Origin: Sphingomonas flavalba
GTDB lineage: Bacteria > Pseudomonadota > Alphaproteobacteria > Sphingomonadales > Sphingomonadaceae
Length of the DNA stretch: 49,420 bases
NCBI RefSeq assembly: GCF_004796535.1
Contig: NZ_SPHY01000016.1
Span: forward strand, 1 to 49,420
Direction of reading: 5' to 3'
Under the pieces are notes generated by a model. It was not told the DNA's origin. It searched no databases and was given only the letters and a program-made list of their open reading frames with translations. This document shows, piece after piece, positions 1 to 7,805 of this stretch. How positions within the stretch are numbered: the stretch's first letter is position 1; each line of letters begins with the position of its first letter. Made by a program: the position numbers and the translations under genes.

Positions 1-2
1 TC

Positions 3-872
3 GCCGCCGACGGCGACGACGGCTTCGCGCTGCTGACCGACACCCCCGGCGCGCCGCCTACCCTCGCGTGGCGCGGCCTGCCGGTGGCGGCGCTCACCCG
101 CGGCAAGGGGCTGCTGCGCCCGGCGCTGCGGCTCGACCGGGCGATCGCCGCCTTGTCGGAGGCGCAGCGCGCCGCAATCGCCGCCCGGCTGGCGACATGG
201 GTCGACACGCAGGTCGCGCGGCTGCTCCAGCCGCTGGCGCGGATCGCCACCGCCGGGCGCGATCCGGCGACGCCGCCGCCGCTGCGCGCGCTGCTCGCCC
301 CGCTCGGCGAGGCGGGCGGGCTGATCGCGCGACAGGCGGTCGAGCCGGCACTGGCCGGCATGGACAAGGCGACACGCTATCAGGCGCGGCGGCTCGGTAT
401 CACCATCGGCGCGCTCGACGTGTTCGCCGCGCCGCTGCTGAAGCCGGAAGCGATGCGCTGGCGGCTGGCGCTTGCCGCAGCGCAGGCGGATGCGGGCATG
501 CCGCCGGTGCCGCCGCCGGGCGCGGCGCTGCTGCCGCGCGATCCGGCCCATGCCGCCGCCGGCTACCGCCCGCTCGGCGAGCAGATGCTGCGCGTCGATC
601 TGGTCGAACGCATCGCCCGTGCCGCGCATCAGGCGCGCGACGGCCGCCGCCGCTTCGCCCCCGATCCCTCGCTGGCGACGTCGATGGGGCTGAGCGCCGC
701 CTCCCTCGCCCGGCTGATGGAAAGCCTTGGCTTCCGCGCCGAGCCGGCCGAAGCGGAGCAGGCGGCGGGCTGGGCCTGGGCGCCGCGCCGCCGGCCGCGC
801 CCGGCCGCCGCCGTTGCCCGGCCGGGCAATGCCTTCGCCGCGCTTGCCGCGCTCCGCCGCCATGACGGGTGA
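3..872 (+). CDS. helicase-related protein, C-terminal part (partial)
   Basis: The reading frame is open from the window edge, so the N-terminal part, including the SF2 ATPase motifs, lies upstream and is not visible. What remains is about 289 residues, rich in Ala and Arg, of the kind found at the C-terminus of alphaproteobacterial MgpS/Suv3-like helicase-related proteins; a recognisable stretch is the 'RRLGITIGALDVF' segment. It overlaps the next gene by 11 bases (stop at 870-872, next ATG at 862), which indicates translational coupling. The helicase-S4-fdxA-carD order is common in sphingomonads and supports the call. Function in RNA or DNA unwinding is inferred from the family only. Confidence 0.7.
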   Translation, partial: AADGDDGFALLTDTPGAPPTLAWRGLPVAALTRGKGLLRPALRLDRAIAALSEAQRAAIAARLATWVDTQVARLLQPLARIATAGRDPATPPPLRALLAPLGEAGGLIARQAVEPALAGMDKATRYQARRLGITIGALDVFAAPLLKPEAMRWRLALAAAQADAGMPPVPPPGAALLPRDPAHAAAGYRPLGEQMLRVDLVERIARAAHQARDGRRRFAPDPSLATSMGLSAASLARLMESLGFRAEPAEAEQAAGWAWAPRRRPRPAAAVARPGNAFAALAALRRHDG

Positions 873-1131
873 GGCGTTGCGCCTCGACAAATATCTGTGG
901 TTCGCCCGGCTGGCGCGCAGCCGCGCGGCGGCGCAGGCGATCGCCGAGGCCGGCCATATGCGGATCAGCGGCCGGGTCGTCGCCCGCGCCCATGCCTTGG
1001 TCAAGGTCGGCGACGTGCTCAGCTACCCGGCCGGCGCGCGGGTGCGGGTGATCCGCATCGAGGCGCTGCCGGCGCGGCGCGGCCCGGCGGCGGAGGCGCG
1101 CGCCTGCTATACCGATCTGGCGCCGGAGTGA
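862..1131 (+). CDS. S4-domain RNA-binding protein (HslR/Hsp15-like)
   Basis: An 89-residue protein that starts with the classic S4 pattern 'LRLDKYLWFARLARSR', followed by 'RISGRVVARAHALVKVGD'. The S4 fold binds structured RNA. In the Hsp15 (HslR) family it recognises stalled 50S subunits carrying peptidyl-tRNA. The ATG at 862 lies inside the end of the helicase gene, so the two are probably co-translated. The start is fixed by the domain, since the S4 motif begins 5 residues after the Met. The exact target in this organism is unknown. Confidence 0.85.
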   Translation: MTGEALRLDKYLWFARLARSRAAAQAIAEAGHMRISGRVVARAHALVKVGDVLSYPAGARVRVIRIEALPARRGPAAEARACYTDLAPE

Positions 1132-1217
1132 TAACGACTTGCAACAGGCCGCTAAACATTGACGGGCGGAGTCCGGCGCAATAGCGGGGGGCGAATGCCC
1201 CTGGGAGCCATGTTGCC

Positions 1218-1556
1218 ATGACCTACGTCGTCACCGATGCCTGCATCCGCTGCAAGTATATGGATTGCGTCGAAGTCTGTCCGGTCGACTGCTTCTACGA
1301 AGGCGAGAACATGCTGGTCATCAACCCCAGCGAATGCATCGACTGCGGCGTCTGCGAGCCGGAATGCCCGGCCGAGGCCATCCTGCCCGATACCGAAAGC
1401 GGACAGGAGCAGTGGCTGGAGCTGAACGCCACCTTCTCGACCCAGTGGCCGAACATCACCCGCAAGCGCGAGCAGCCGGACGACGCCGACGCGCACAAGG
1501 GCGAGGAAGGCAAGTACGACAAGTATTTCTCGCCGGAGCCGGGCCAGGGCGACTGA
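1218..1556 (+). CDS. fdxA: seven-iron ferredoxin FdxA
   Basis: A 112-residue ferredoxin of the [3Fe-4S][4Fe-4S] type. Cysteines are visible at 9, 12, 17, 21, 25, 40, 43, 46 and 50, matching the Azotobacter FdI pattern offset by one. The C-terminal extension with '[10 protein letters not shown]' is typical of the alphaproteobacterial FdxA family. It is a soluble cytoplasmic electron carrier; its specific redox partner cannot be read from the sequence. It sits between the S4 protein and carD, a conserved sphingomonad order. Ligand geometry is complete, so the protein should be functional. Confidence 0.95.
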   Translation: MTYVVTDACIRCKYMDCVEVCPVDCFYEGENMLVINPSECIDCGVCEPECPAEAILPDTESGQEQWLELNATFSTQWPNITRKREQPDDADAHKGEEGKYDKYFSPEPGQGD

Positions 1557-1784
1557 GTCGCCCGCCAGCACCGCACCCGATGAAAGCCTCGTAATTCCGC
1601 CGTTTTGACGGTGGGCTGGCATTTTTGCTGCGAATCTGTTAAATCAGTCGCCGATCGCAACGCATGTCCCCCATCGCGTCCGCAAGAAAGGCTGTTCTAT
1701 CCCGCCCTCGCGAGTGCCTCACGCCCTTCAGGCGAACGCTCTCGTGCGGATGCGCATCACAATCCAAGAAAGGTCGCTAGGCAA

Positions 1785-2327
1785 ATGGCTGCAAAGGCGC
1801 TGAGCTTCGATGTCGGTGATTATGTTGTATACCCCAAGCACGGTGTCGGTCGGGTCGTCGAACTCCAGCGACAGGAAATAGCCGGGATCAACCTAGAGCT
1901 GTACGTCCTGCGCTTCGAAAAGGAGCGGATGACGCTGCGCGTGCCGACCAACAAGGCCGAAAGCGTCGGCATGCGCAAGCTGTCGTCGGACAAGACGCTG
2001 CAGGAGGCGCTGCAGACGCTGACCGGCAAGCCGCGGGTCAAGCGCACCATGTGGTCGCGCCGCGCCCAGGAATATGAGGCGAAGATCAATTCGGGCGACC
2101 TGGTGTCGATCGCCGAGGTGGTCCGCGACCTGTTCCGCGCCGACGACCAGCCCGAGCAGAGCTACTCCGAGCGCCAGATCTTCGAGGCCGCCGCCAGCCG
2201 GCTCGCCCGTGAGCTGGCCGCGATGGAGCAGATCGACGAGCCGAAGGCGCAGACCAAGATCCACGAGATCCTCGACAAGGCCGCCGCCATCCACAACAAG
2301 GCGAAGGAAGCGGCGGTCGACGCCTGA
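1785..2327 (+). CDS. carD: CarD/CdnL-family transcriptional regulator
   Basis: A 180-residue protein with the N-terminal CarD RNA-polymerase-interacting Tudor-like domain ('VGDYVVYPKHGVGRV', residues about 10-24) and the helical C-terminal DNA-binding domain. CarD/CdnL proteins bind the RNAP beta subunit and stabilise open complexes at rRNA and other promoters. The frame is open upstream, but the ATG at 1785 is preceded by 'AAGAAAGG'-like purines and places the conserved domain near the N-terminus, so longer starts are rejected. A strong intrinsic terminator follows at 2354. The 228-base gap from fdxA suggests its own promoter. Confidence 0.93.
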   Translation: MAAKALSFDVGDYVVYPKHGVGRVVELQRQEIAGINLELYVLRFEKERMTLRVPTNKAESVGMRKLSSDKTLQEALQTLTGKPRVKRTMWSRRAQEYEAKINSGDLVSIAEVVRDLFRADDQPEQSYSERQIFEAAASRLARELAAMEQIDEPKAQTKIHEILDKAAAIHNKAKEAAVDA

Positions 2328-2353
2328 TCCGCGTCGCGTCGCAGGCAAGTAAA

Positions 2354-2384
2354 GGGGCGGTCCCGGCGGGGCCGCCCTTTTTTT
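2354..2384 (+). terminator. intrinsic terminator after carD
   Basis: Six-base GC stem GGGCGG/CCGCCC with an 11-base loop followed directly by seven T residues, 27 bases after the carD stop. It closes the carD transcript and insulates the head-GIN gene. Confidence 0.9.
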
Positions 2385-2403
2385 GTGGACCGGCACCCAG
2401 TCC

Positions 2404-2430
2404 TTGCTGTATTATTATAGCAATACAGTA
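2404..2430 (+). promoter_or_regulatory. AT-rich palindrome upstream of head-GIN gene (candidate operator)
   Basis: CTGTATT at 2407-2413 is mirrored by AATACAG at 2422-2428, an imperfect palindrome that stands out in GC-rich surroundings. It lies 16 bases before the ATG at 2444, directly upstream of the AAGGAG ribosome site, and includes -10-like TATTAT. The likely role is a repressor operator (GntR/YtrA-type sites look similar), but no such regulator gene is adjacent, so the binding protein is unknown. Confidence 0.5.
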
Positions 2431-2443
2431 AGGAGATACCGCC

Positions 2444-3178
2444 ATGCGCATCTTTGCCGCCGCGCTGCTCGCCACCGCGCTGGCCGCCTGCACGCCGGGC
2501 AATGCCAACAGCAGCCGGGCGAGCGGCCAGACCGCCAGCCGCAGCTTCCCCGCCAGCGGCTTCGATCGCATCCAGCTCGCCGGGTCGGACCGGGTGATCG
2601 TCAAGGTCGGCGGGCGCGAATCGGTGACCGCCACCGGCGACACCGCCGTGCTCGACCGGCTGGAGATAGAGGTGCGCAACGGCCGTCTCCGCATCGGCCG
2701 CAAACGCAACAGCGGCTGGGTGCTGTTCTCCGACGGCTCGCGCGGCCACGCCACGGTCACCGTCACCCTGCCGAAGCTGGCCGAGGCGACGATCGCCGGA
2801 TCGGGCGATATGGACGTCGACCGCGCGTCGGGCGAGCGGTTCGACGCCGGCATCGCCGGGTCCGGCAACCTGCGCGTCGCCGCGCTCGACGCGCGGAGCG
2901 CATCGTTCGACATCGCCGGCTCGGGCGACCTCGTCGCCGCCGGCACCGCCGGCGCGATCGCCGTTTCGATCGCCGGATCGGGCAATGTCGACGCCGCCGC
3001 GCTGAAAAGCGATCAGGCGAAGATCTCGGTCGCCGGCTCAGGCGGGGTCAAGGCCGGGGTCGACGGCGAAGCGGTGGTGTCGATCATGGGCTCGGGCGAC
3101 GTCGCGATCACCGGCAAGGCAAGCTGCCGGGTGTCGCGCATGGGCTCCGGCTCGGTGCACTGCCCCGGTCAAGGTTAG
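2444..3178 (+). CDS. DUF2807 head-GIN domain lipoprotein
   Basis: A 244-residue protein with a lipoprotein signal ending 'ALAAC' (Cys 16), then a GIN/DUF2807 beta-solenoid domain with repeated 'IAGSGD/N' units about every 20 residues. Family members are envelope proteins of unknown role, sometimes called putative auto-transporter adhesins. Strong AAGGAG ribosome site. A second DUF2807 gene follows after 143 bases, so this is a paralogous pair. The palindrome just upstream suggests inducible expression. Function is unknown; I infer only an outer-membrane-anchored or periplasmic location. Confidence 0.85.
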   Translation: MRIFAAALLATALAACTPGNANSSRASGQTASRSFPASGFDRIQLAGSDRVIVKVGGRESVTATGDTAVLDRLEIEVRNGRLRIGRKRNSGWVLFSDGSRGHATVTVTLPKLAEATIAGSGDMDVDRASGERFDAGIAGSGNLRVAALDARSASFDIAGSGDLVAAGTAGAIAVSIAGSGNVDAAALKSDQAKISVAGSGGVKAGVDGEAVVSIMGSGDVAITGKASCRVSRMGSGSVHCPGQG

Positions 3179-3182
3179 GGCC

Positions 3183-3280
3183 TGTCCGCTTTAGGCGGCA
3201 CCGCCCTCCAGCACCTTTCCAACGATGCCATGCATCGCCGGAACCTTGGGCGCTTCCGCCCGCTCCGCTTCAAGCGGACA
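3183..3280. repeat. intergenic inverted repeat with 9-base arms
   Basis: TGTCCGCTT (3183-3191) pairs with AAGCGGACA (3272-3280) across the gap between the two DUF2807 genes. The left arm continues as GTCCGCTTTAGGCGG, which recurs in inverted form with one change (CCGCCTGAAGCGGAC) at 4097-4111. It may be a REP-like dispersed repeat or a processing hairpin. Confidence 0.5.
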
Positions 3281-3321
3281 GCGCCGTTGCGGCGGCGCGC
3301 GACGCGGGGCATGATCTGCGG

Positions 3322-4029
3322 ATGCCGTCGCGCTGCGCCCTCCTGATCGCCGCCCTCTCCGCCGCGGCGCCCGCCGCCGCCGCCGAACGGACGATCGGCA
3401 TCACCAGCTTCGACCGCATTCTGGTAGAGGGGCCTTACGCGGTCAGCGTCGTCACCGGCCGGGCGGTCTCGGCGCGGGCGACTGGCGCGCTGCGCGGGCT
3501 GGACGGCCTGTCGCTCAGCGTCGACGGCACGACGCTGCGCGTCCGGACCAGCGGCGGCGCCTGGGGCGGCTATCCGGGCGAGGCGGCCGGCCCGGTGCGG
3601 CTGGCGCTGACCACCCCGGCGCTCACCGTCGCGCGGGTGCTCGGCAGCGGCGCGCTTACCGTCGACGCGATGCGCGGCGCCCGCGTCAGCCTCGGCGTCG
3701 AAGGCGCCGGCACCCTCGCCGTCGCCCGGATCGACGCCGATCGCGCCGATCTGGCGCTCGCCGGTTCGGGCAGCCTGACCGCCGCCGGCACCGTCAAGGC
3801 GGCGAACGCGGTGGTCCGCGGCAACGGCTTGCTCGACGCCGGCCGGCTCGCCGCCAACGACATAACCGTCAACAGCCAGGGCGGCGGCCAGGTCACCGCC
3901 CGCGCCGGCCACGCCGCCACCGTCGCCGCCAACGGCACCGGCGACGTCACCATCCTCGGCGCTCCCGCCTGCACCGTCCAGCACCAGGGCTCCGGCACCG
4001 TCCGCTGCGGCGACGCCCCGCCGCGCTGA
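3322..4029 (+). CDS. DUF2807 head-GIN domain protein, periplasmic
   Basis: A 235-residue protein with a cleavable signal peptide (MPSRCALLIAALSAAAPAAAA, cleavage near residue 21) and a head-GIN domain beginning 'ITSFDRILVEGPYAVSV'. It lacks the lipobox Cys of its upstream paralogue, so the pair probably differs in anchoring. It ends with a 'GSGTVRCGD' motif like the 'GSGSVHC' end of the first copy; both have a terminal Cys pair ('ACTVQHQGSGTVRC'), suggesting a conserved disulphide. Start chosen at the ATG that gives the signal peptide; the frame is open further upstream. Function unknown. Confidence 0.8.
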   Translation: MPSRCALLIAALSAAAPAAAAERTIGITSFDRILVEGPYAVSVVTGRAVSARATGALRGLDGLSLSVDGTTLRVRTSGGAWGGYPGEAAGPVRLALTTPALTVARVLGSGALTVDAMRGARVSLGVEGAGTLAVARIDADRADLALAGSGSLTAAGTVKAANAVVRGNGLLDAGRLAANDITVNSQGGGQVTARAGHAATVAANGTGDVTILGAPACTVQHQGSGTVRCGDAPPR

Positions 4030-4059
4030 CCCCGGCATGCCGGCGCGGGCGGGCGTCCC

Positions 4060-4118
4060 AGAGTTTGTCCTGTTCGAGCTGCACCGGGCGCCGATTCCGC
4101 CTGAAGCGGACCAACTCT
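4060..4118. repeat. intergenic inverted repeat between convergent genes
   Basis: AGAGTTTGTCC (4060-4070) is mirrored by GGACCAACTCT (4108-4118), enclosing the second copy of the CCGCCTGAAGCGGAC motif. It lies between the DUF2807 gene and the convergent TonB receptor gene, overlapping the receptor's stop codon by two bases. It could act as a bidirectional transcript end, but no T-run is present. Confidence 0.45.
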
Positions 4119-6522
4119 AAAACGCCGCCTTCACGGTCAGGCCGTAGGTGCGCTGGTCGCCCGGCTGGCCGATGATCAGCCCGGTATTTCCGGACTGGAC
4201 CGACAGGAAATCGAAATATTTGACGTTGAACGCGTTGCGGACCCAGCCATAGGCGTCCCAGCCGCTGGCGCTGCGGAAGCCCAGCCGCAGGTTGGACAGC
4301 GCATAGCCCTCGATATCGGTGTAAGCCGAACGCGACGGGTTGGACGAGAATATCGATCGATAGCTGCCGTCGAAACCCAGATAGACATTGCCCTCCTGCC
4401 CCAGCACCTGCGCGGGGACATTATATTCCGCGCCATAGGACAGCGCCCATTTCGACACGCCGGGCAGGATCTGGCCGGAAATGTCGCAGAAGGCCGGGCT
4501 CGGGCCGCCGGGCGTGCCGGGCGCCCCCGGTGTCTGGCCGGCGGCGACAGCGGTGCCGCCGGCCAGTTCTGGTGGGCAGGGCGCATCGACGAACTTCGCA
4601 TATTTGGCGTCGGTGAACGCGCCATTGGCGTACAGGCTGAGCCGGTCGCTCGGCCGCAGCGCGAAATCCGCCTCGATGCCCCGCACCCTGACCTTGGCGG
4701 CATTGGCGAGATAGCCGCGGATCACGCCAAGCTGCCCGTTGGTGACGGTCGCCTGGAAATTCTTCACATCGGTCCAGAAGCCGGCGATGTTCAGCGTCGC
4801 CCGCCGGTCGAGGAACTGGGTTTTCAGCCCGACCTCGAAATGGTCGACGCTCTCCGGCTTCACCGTCTGCACCGCGAGGATCGGGTTGTTGGCGGCGTCC
4901 AGCGGCAGGCCGGACAGGTTGATCCCGCCCGACTTGAAGCTCTTGGCGTAGGTCGCATAGCCCATCACGTCGGCCGCGACGTCGTAGGACAGGGTGAAGT
5001 CGTAGGACAGGTTCCAGTCGCTGAACTTGGGCTGGTAGCTTTGCGGCGCCAGCACCCCGCGCTGGTCGGAATTGAGCGTGGTGCTGCCGCTCCCCGTCAC
5101 CACCGTCGCGACGTAGGAGCCGCTTTTCTTGTCGTAGTTGACGCGGATGCCCGGCTGGACGCGCAGCCGGTCGGTCAGCTTCCAGGTGAACTGGCCGAAG
5201 GCGGCGAGGCTGGTGTTGCTGAAATCGATGGCGTTGTCCGACCGCAGACCGTCCAGCACCGACGGGTCGTTGGCGTTGACCCCAGACGGGTTGAGCAGCC
5301 AGCGGCTCGCCGCCGGCCCCTGCACCTGCGCGCCGGATGTGTGGACCGTCTGGTGGAAACCGAACAGGCCGAACACGTAATCGACCGCCCCGCCCGCCCC
5401 GGCATAGCGGATCTCCTGCGTCCATTGCCGCTGCTTCGACGGGTTGGCCGACACGGCGGTGATCGGCAGGCCGATGAAATCGCGGTCGTTCGACGGATCC
5501 CAGTTCCAGAAGCGCCAGGCGGATACCGAGGTCAGCGTCCCCGGCCCCAGTTCCCATTCGGCACGCAGCGACACCCCGCCCAGCGACTGCTTCGCCTTCA
5601 GATCGCCGTCGAGGTCGGTCACCCGGTCGAACGGGTTCAGGCTGGGCGGCGCATAATTGAACGCCGCCGCCAGCGCCGCATATTGCCGGTTGAGCGGTCG
5701 CTGCGTCGCGCCGGTGCGCACATACACCTGGCCGCAGCATACCGGGTTCTGCCGGTTGTAATCGCCGGCCAGCGTCAGGTTCAGCGTGTCGGTCGCGCGC
5801 AGCAGCAACTGCGCCTTCACGCCCAGATTGTCCTGCTCGTTGATCCGGTTGCCGGTGGTGATGTTGTACAACGTGCCGCGCCGGTGGGTGCCGGCGGCGG
5901 CGATGCGGATCGCCAGCCGGTCGGCGATCAGCGGGCCGGACACCGCCGCCTTGGCCTGCACGAAACCGAGGTTGCCGTAGCTGACCTCGATCCGCCCTTC
6001 CGGCGAGAAGCTCGGCGGCCGGCTGGTGATGTTGATCGCCCCGGCGGTGGTGTTCTTGCCATAGAGCGTGCCCTGCGGCCCGCGCAGGATCTCGATCTGC
6101 TGGACGTCGAGGAAGTCGAAGGTCGTCGCGGCGCTGCGCGCGTAGAATACCTGGTCGACATACAGGCCGACGCCCTGCTCGATGCCGTCGTTGGTCAGCC
6201 CGAACGGCGCGCCGAGCCCGCGGATGTTGGCGGCGCTATTGCGCGGGTTGCTCGAAAAGAACTGCACCGTCGGCTGCAATTGCTGCAGCTTGCCGACATT
6301 GAAGCTGCCGGTCGCCTCCAGCGCGGTGTCGTTGACCACCGAAACCGCCAGCGGCACCTTCTGGATCTTCTCCTCGCGCCGCCGCGCGGTGACGACGATG
6401 TCGCCGCTCGCCGGGTCGGCCGCCTCGACCGCCCCGGCGGCGGCGCTCTCCGCGCGGGCGGCCTGCGGCGGCGCCAGGATCGCGGCGTAACCGACGCCGG
6501 CCATCAGCAGGTATCTATGCAT
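4117..6522 (-). CDS. TonB-dependent outer-membrane receptor
   Basis: An 801-residue protein with a signal peptide ending near 'ARAESAAA', an 'IVVTARRREEKIQKVPLAV' TonB-box/plug start (residues about 40-60), the plug motif 'VQQIEILRGPQGTLYGKNTTAGAIN', and a C-terminal 22-strand barrel ending 'LTVKAAF' with the terminal Phe needed for BAM insertion. It resembles the FecA/FyuA-like receptors that are numerous in sphingomonads; the substrate cannot be deduced. A Gly/Pro-rich stretch flanked by two Cys ('APCPPELAGG...AFCDISG') looks like an extracellular loop insertion. A good AGGGAGG ribosome site precedes the ATG. No ExbBD/TonB or siderophore genes are adjacent. Confidence 0.92.
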   Translation of the reverse strand: MHRYLLMAGVGYAAILAPPQAARAESAAAGAVEAADPASGDIVVTARRREEKIQKVPLAVSVVNDTALEATGSFNVGKLQQLQPTVQFFSSNPRNSAANIRGLGAPFGLTNDGIEQGVGLYVDQVFYARSAATTFDFLDVQQIEILRGPQGTLYGKNTTAGAINITSRPPSFSPEGRIEVSYGNLGFVQAKAAVSGPLIADRLAIRIAAAGTHRRGTLYNITTGNRINEQDNLGVKAQLLLRATDTLNLTLAGDYNRQNPVCCGQVYVRTGATQRPLNRQYAALAAAFNYAPPSLNPFDRVTDLDGDLKAKQSLGGVSLRAEWELGPGTLTSVSAWRFWNWDPSNDRDFIGLPITAVSANPSKQRQWTQEIRYAGAGGAVDYVFGLFGFHQTVHTSGAQVQGPAASRWLLNPSGVNANDPSVLDGLRSDNAIDFSNTSLAAFGQFTWKLTDRLRVQPGIRVNYDKKSGSYVATVVTGSGSTTLNSDQRGVLAPQSYQPKFSDWNLSYDFTLSYDVAADVMGYATYAKSFKSGGINLSGLPLDAANNPILAVQTVKPESVDHFEVGLKTQFLDRRATLNIAGFWTDVKNFQATVTNGQLGVIRGYLANAAKVRVRGIEADFALRPSDRLSLYANGAFTDAKYAKFVDAPCPPELAGGTAVAAGQTPGAPGTPGGPSPAFCDISGQILPGVSKWALSYGAEYNVPAQVLGQEGNVYLGFDGSYRSIFSSNPSRSAYTDIEGYALSNLRLGFRSASGWDAYGWVRNAFNVKYFDFLSVQSGNTGLIIGQPGDQRTYGLTVKAAF

Positions 6523-6628
6523 GTCGTCCTCCCTTATGAGGGAAGAAATATAATCTCACTCTTTTAAGTAGAGAAATAGCGAAAAATCTACCGCGCGGCA
6601 AAGCCCCGCTTCGCCTCGCCGCCAACCC

Positions 6629-7618
6629 CTAGATTCTAACCAGCATTTTCCCGGTATTGGCGCCGGAGAACAGGCCGAGGAACGCGTCGACCATGCTGTC
6701 CAGCCCTTCATGCACGGTGGTCCGCGCCGTCACCTTGCCGGCCAGCACCCATCCGGCCATCTCCTGCACGAAGGCGGGCAGCTCGGCCAGGAAATCGGTA
6801 TAGATGAAGCCCTGCATGCGGATCCGCGCCGGGATGGTACGGATCAGGTATTTCAGGGTCAGCGCGCCGCCGTCGTTGTAGCGGTCGATCATCCCGCAGA
6901 TCGCGAAGCGCGCATTCTGCCGCGCCAGCGCGAAGGCGGCGTCGAGATGCTCGCCGCCGACATTGTCGAAATAGACGTCGATGCCCTCGGGCGCCGCGAC
7001 GGCCAGTTGCGGCAGCACGTCGCCCGCCTTGTAGTCGATGCACGCATCGGCGCCCAGTTCGCGCACCCAGGCGCATTTGGCCGCGCCGCCGGCCGATCCG
7101 ATCACCGTCATGCCTTTCAGCTTGGCGATCTGGACGACGGCGGAGCCGACCGCCCCGGCCGCCGCCGACACGAACACCGTGTCGCCCGCCTTGGCTTCCG
7201 CCACGCGCAGCAGCCCGAAATAGGCGGTGCCGCCGGTCAGCCCCAGATTGTGCAGCCAGGTCTCGTCCGGCACGCCCAGCGCCGGCAGCTTCTGCGCCAT
7301 CGTCTCGGCGCCGATCACCGCCTCGTCGCGCCAGCCGGCCATGTGCAGCAGCTTGTCGCCGGGCGCGAAGGCGGGATTGCGGCTCTCGATCACCTCGCCG
7401 ACCGCGCCGCCTTCCATCGGCGCGCCGAGCTTGAACGGCGGCACATAGCTTTTCACGTCGTTCATCCGCCCGCGCATATAGGGGTCGACCGACAGCCACA
7501 GGTTACGGACGCGCGCCTGCCCCTCGGCGAGCGGCATATCGGGCAGCGGCTTCAGCGCGAAATTGTCGATCGTCGGCATACCGTCAGGCCGGGACGCCAG
7601 ATGCCATGCGCGCGCCAT
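6629..7618 (-). CDS. NADP-dependent MDR oxidoreductase (CurA/leukotriene B4 dehydrogenase-like)
   Basis: A 329-residue zinc-independent medium-chain dehydrogenase/reductase. Visible family features: 'LWLSVDPYMRGRM' near residue 42, the nucleotide-binding stretch 'VFVSAAAGAVGSAVVQIAKLKG', and 'DVYFDNVGGEHLDAA'. These enzymes reduce the C=C bond of alpha,beta-unsaturated carbonyls with NADPH. No Zn-ligand cysteines are present, as expected. It lies upstream of the TonB receptor on the same strand with a 106-base gap that carries an AT-rich promoter-like segment, so it need not be cotranscribed. Physiological substrate unknown. Confidence 0.88.
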   Translation of the reverse strand: MARAWHLASRPDGMPTIDNFALKPLPDMPLAEGQARVRNLWLSVDPYMRGRMNDVKSYVPPFKLGAPMEGGAVGEVIESRNPAFAPGDKLLHMAGWRDEAVIGAETMAQKLPALGVPDETWLHNLGLTGGTAYFGLLRVAEAKAGDTVFVSAAAGAVGSAVVQIAKLKGMTVIGSAGGAAKCAWVRELGADACIDYKAGDVLPQLAVAAPEGIDVYFDNVGGEHLDAAFALARQNARFAICGMIDRYNDGGALTLKYLIRTIPARIRMQGFIYTDFLAELPAFVQEMAGWVLAGKVTARTTVHEGLDSMVDAFLGLFSGANTGKMLVRI

Positions 7619-7763
7619 CGCTCTCTCCTGTTCGCCATATTATGATCCGTCTTATTCCGAAACCGATCACCGTACCAAGCAAAAGCGGCACCCGGCTTGC
7701 CGGGCGACAGCGTTTGACAGGCCCGCCGCCCGACGGCACTGTCGCCCGACCGCAATCACAGCC

Positions 7764-7805
7764 AGGAGGAATAAAGGACGTGCCCGTTCACACGGGCGGC
7801 GTCGA
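7764..7805 (+). promoter_or_regulatory. distant Shine-Dalgarno with intervening hairpin before the MscS-type gene
   Basis: A perfect AGGAGG (7764-7769) lies 35 bases before the ATG at 7805, too far for direct use, while no purine-rich site precedes that ATG closely. Between them GCCCG (7782-7786) and CGGGC (7793-7797) can form a small hairpin that would shorten the distance. The interpretation is tentative. Confidence 0.3.
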
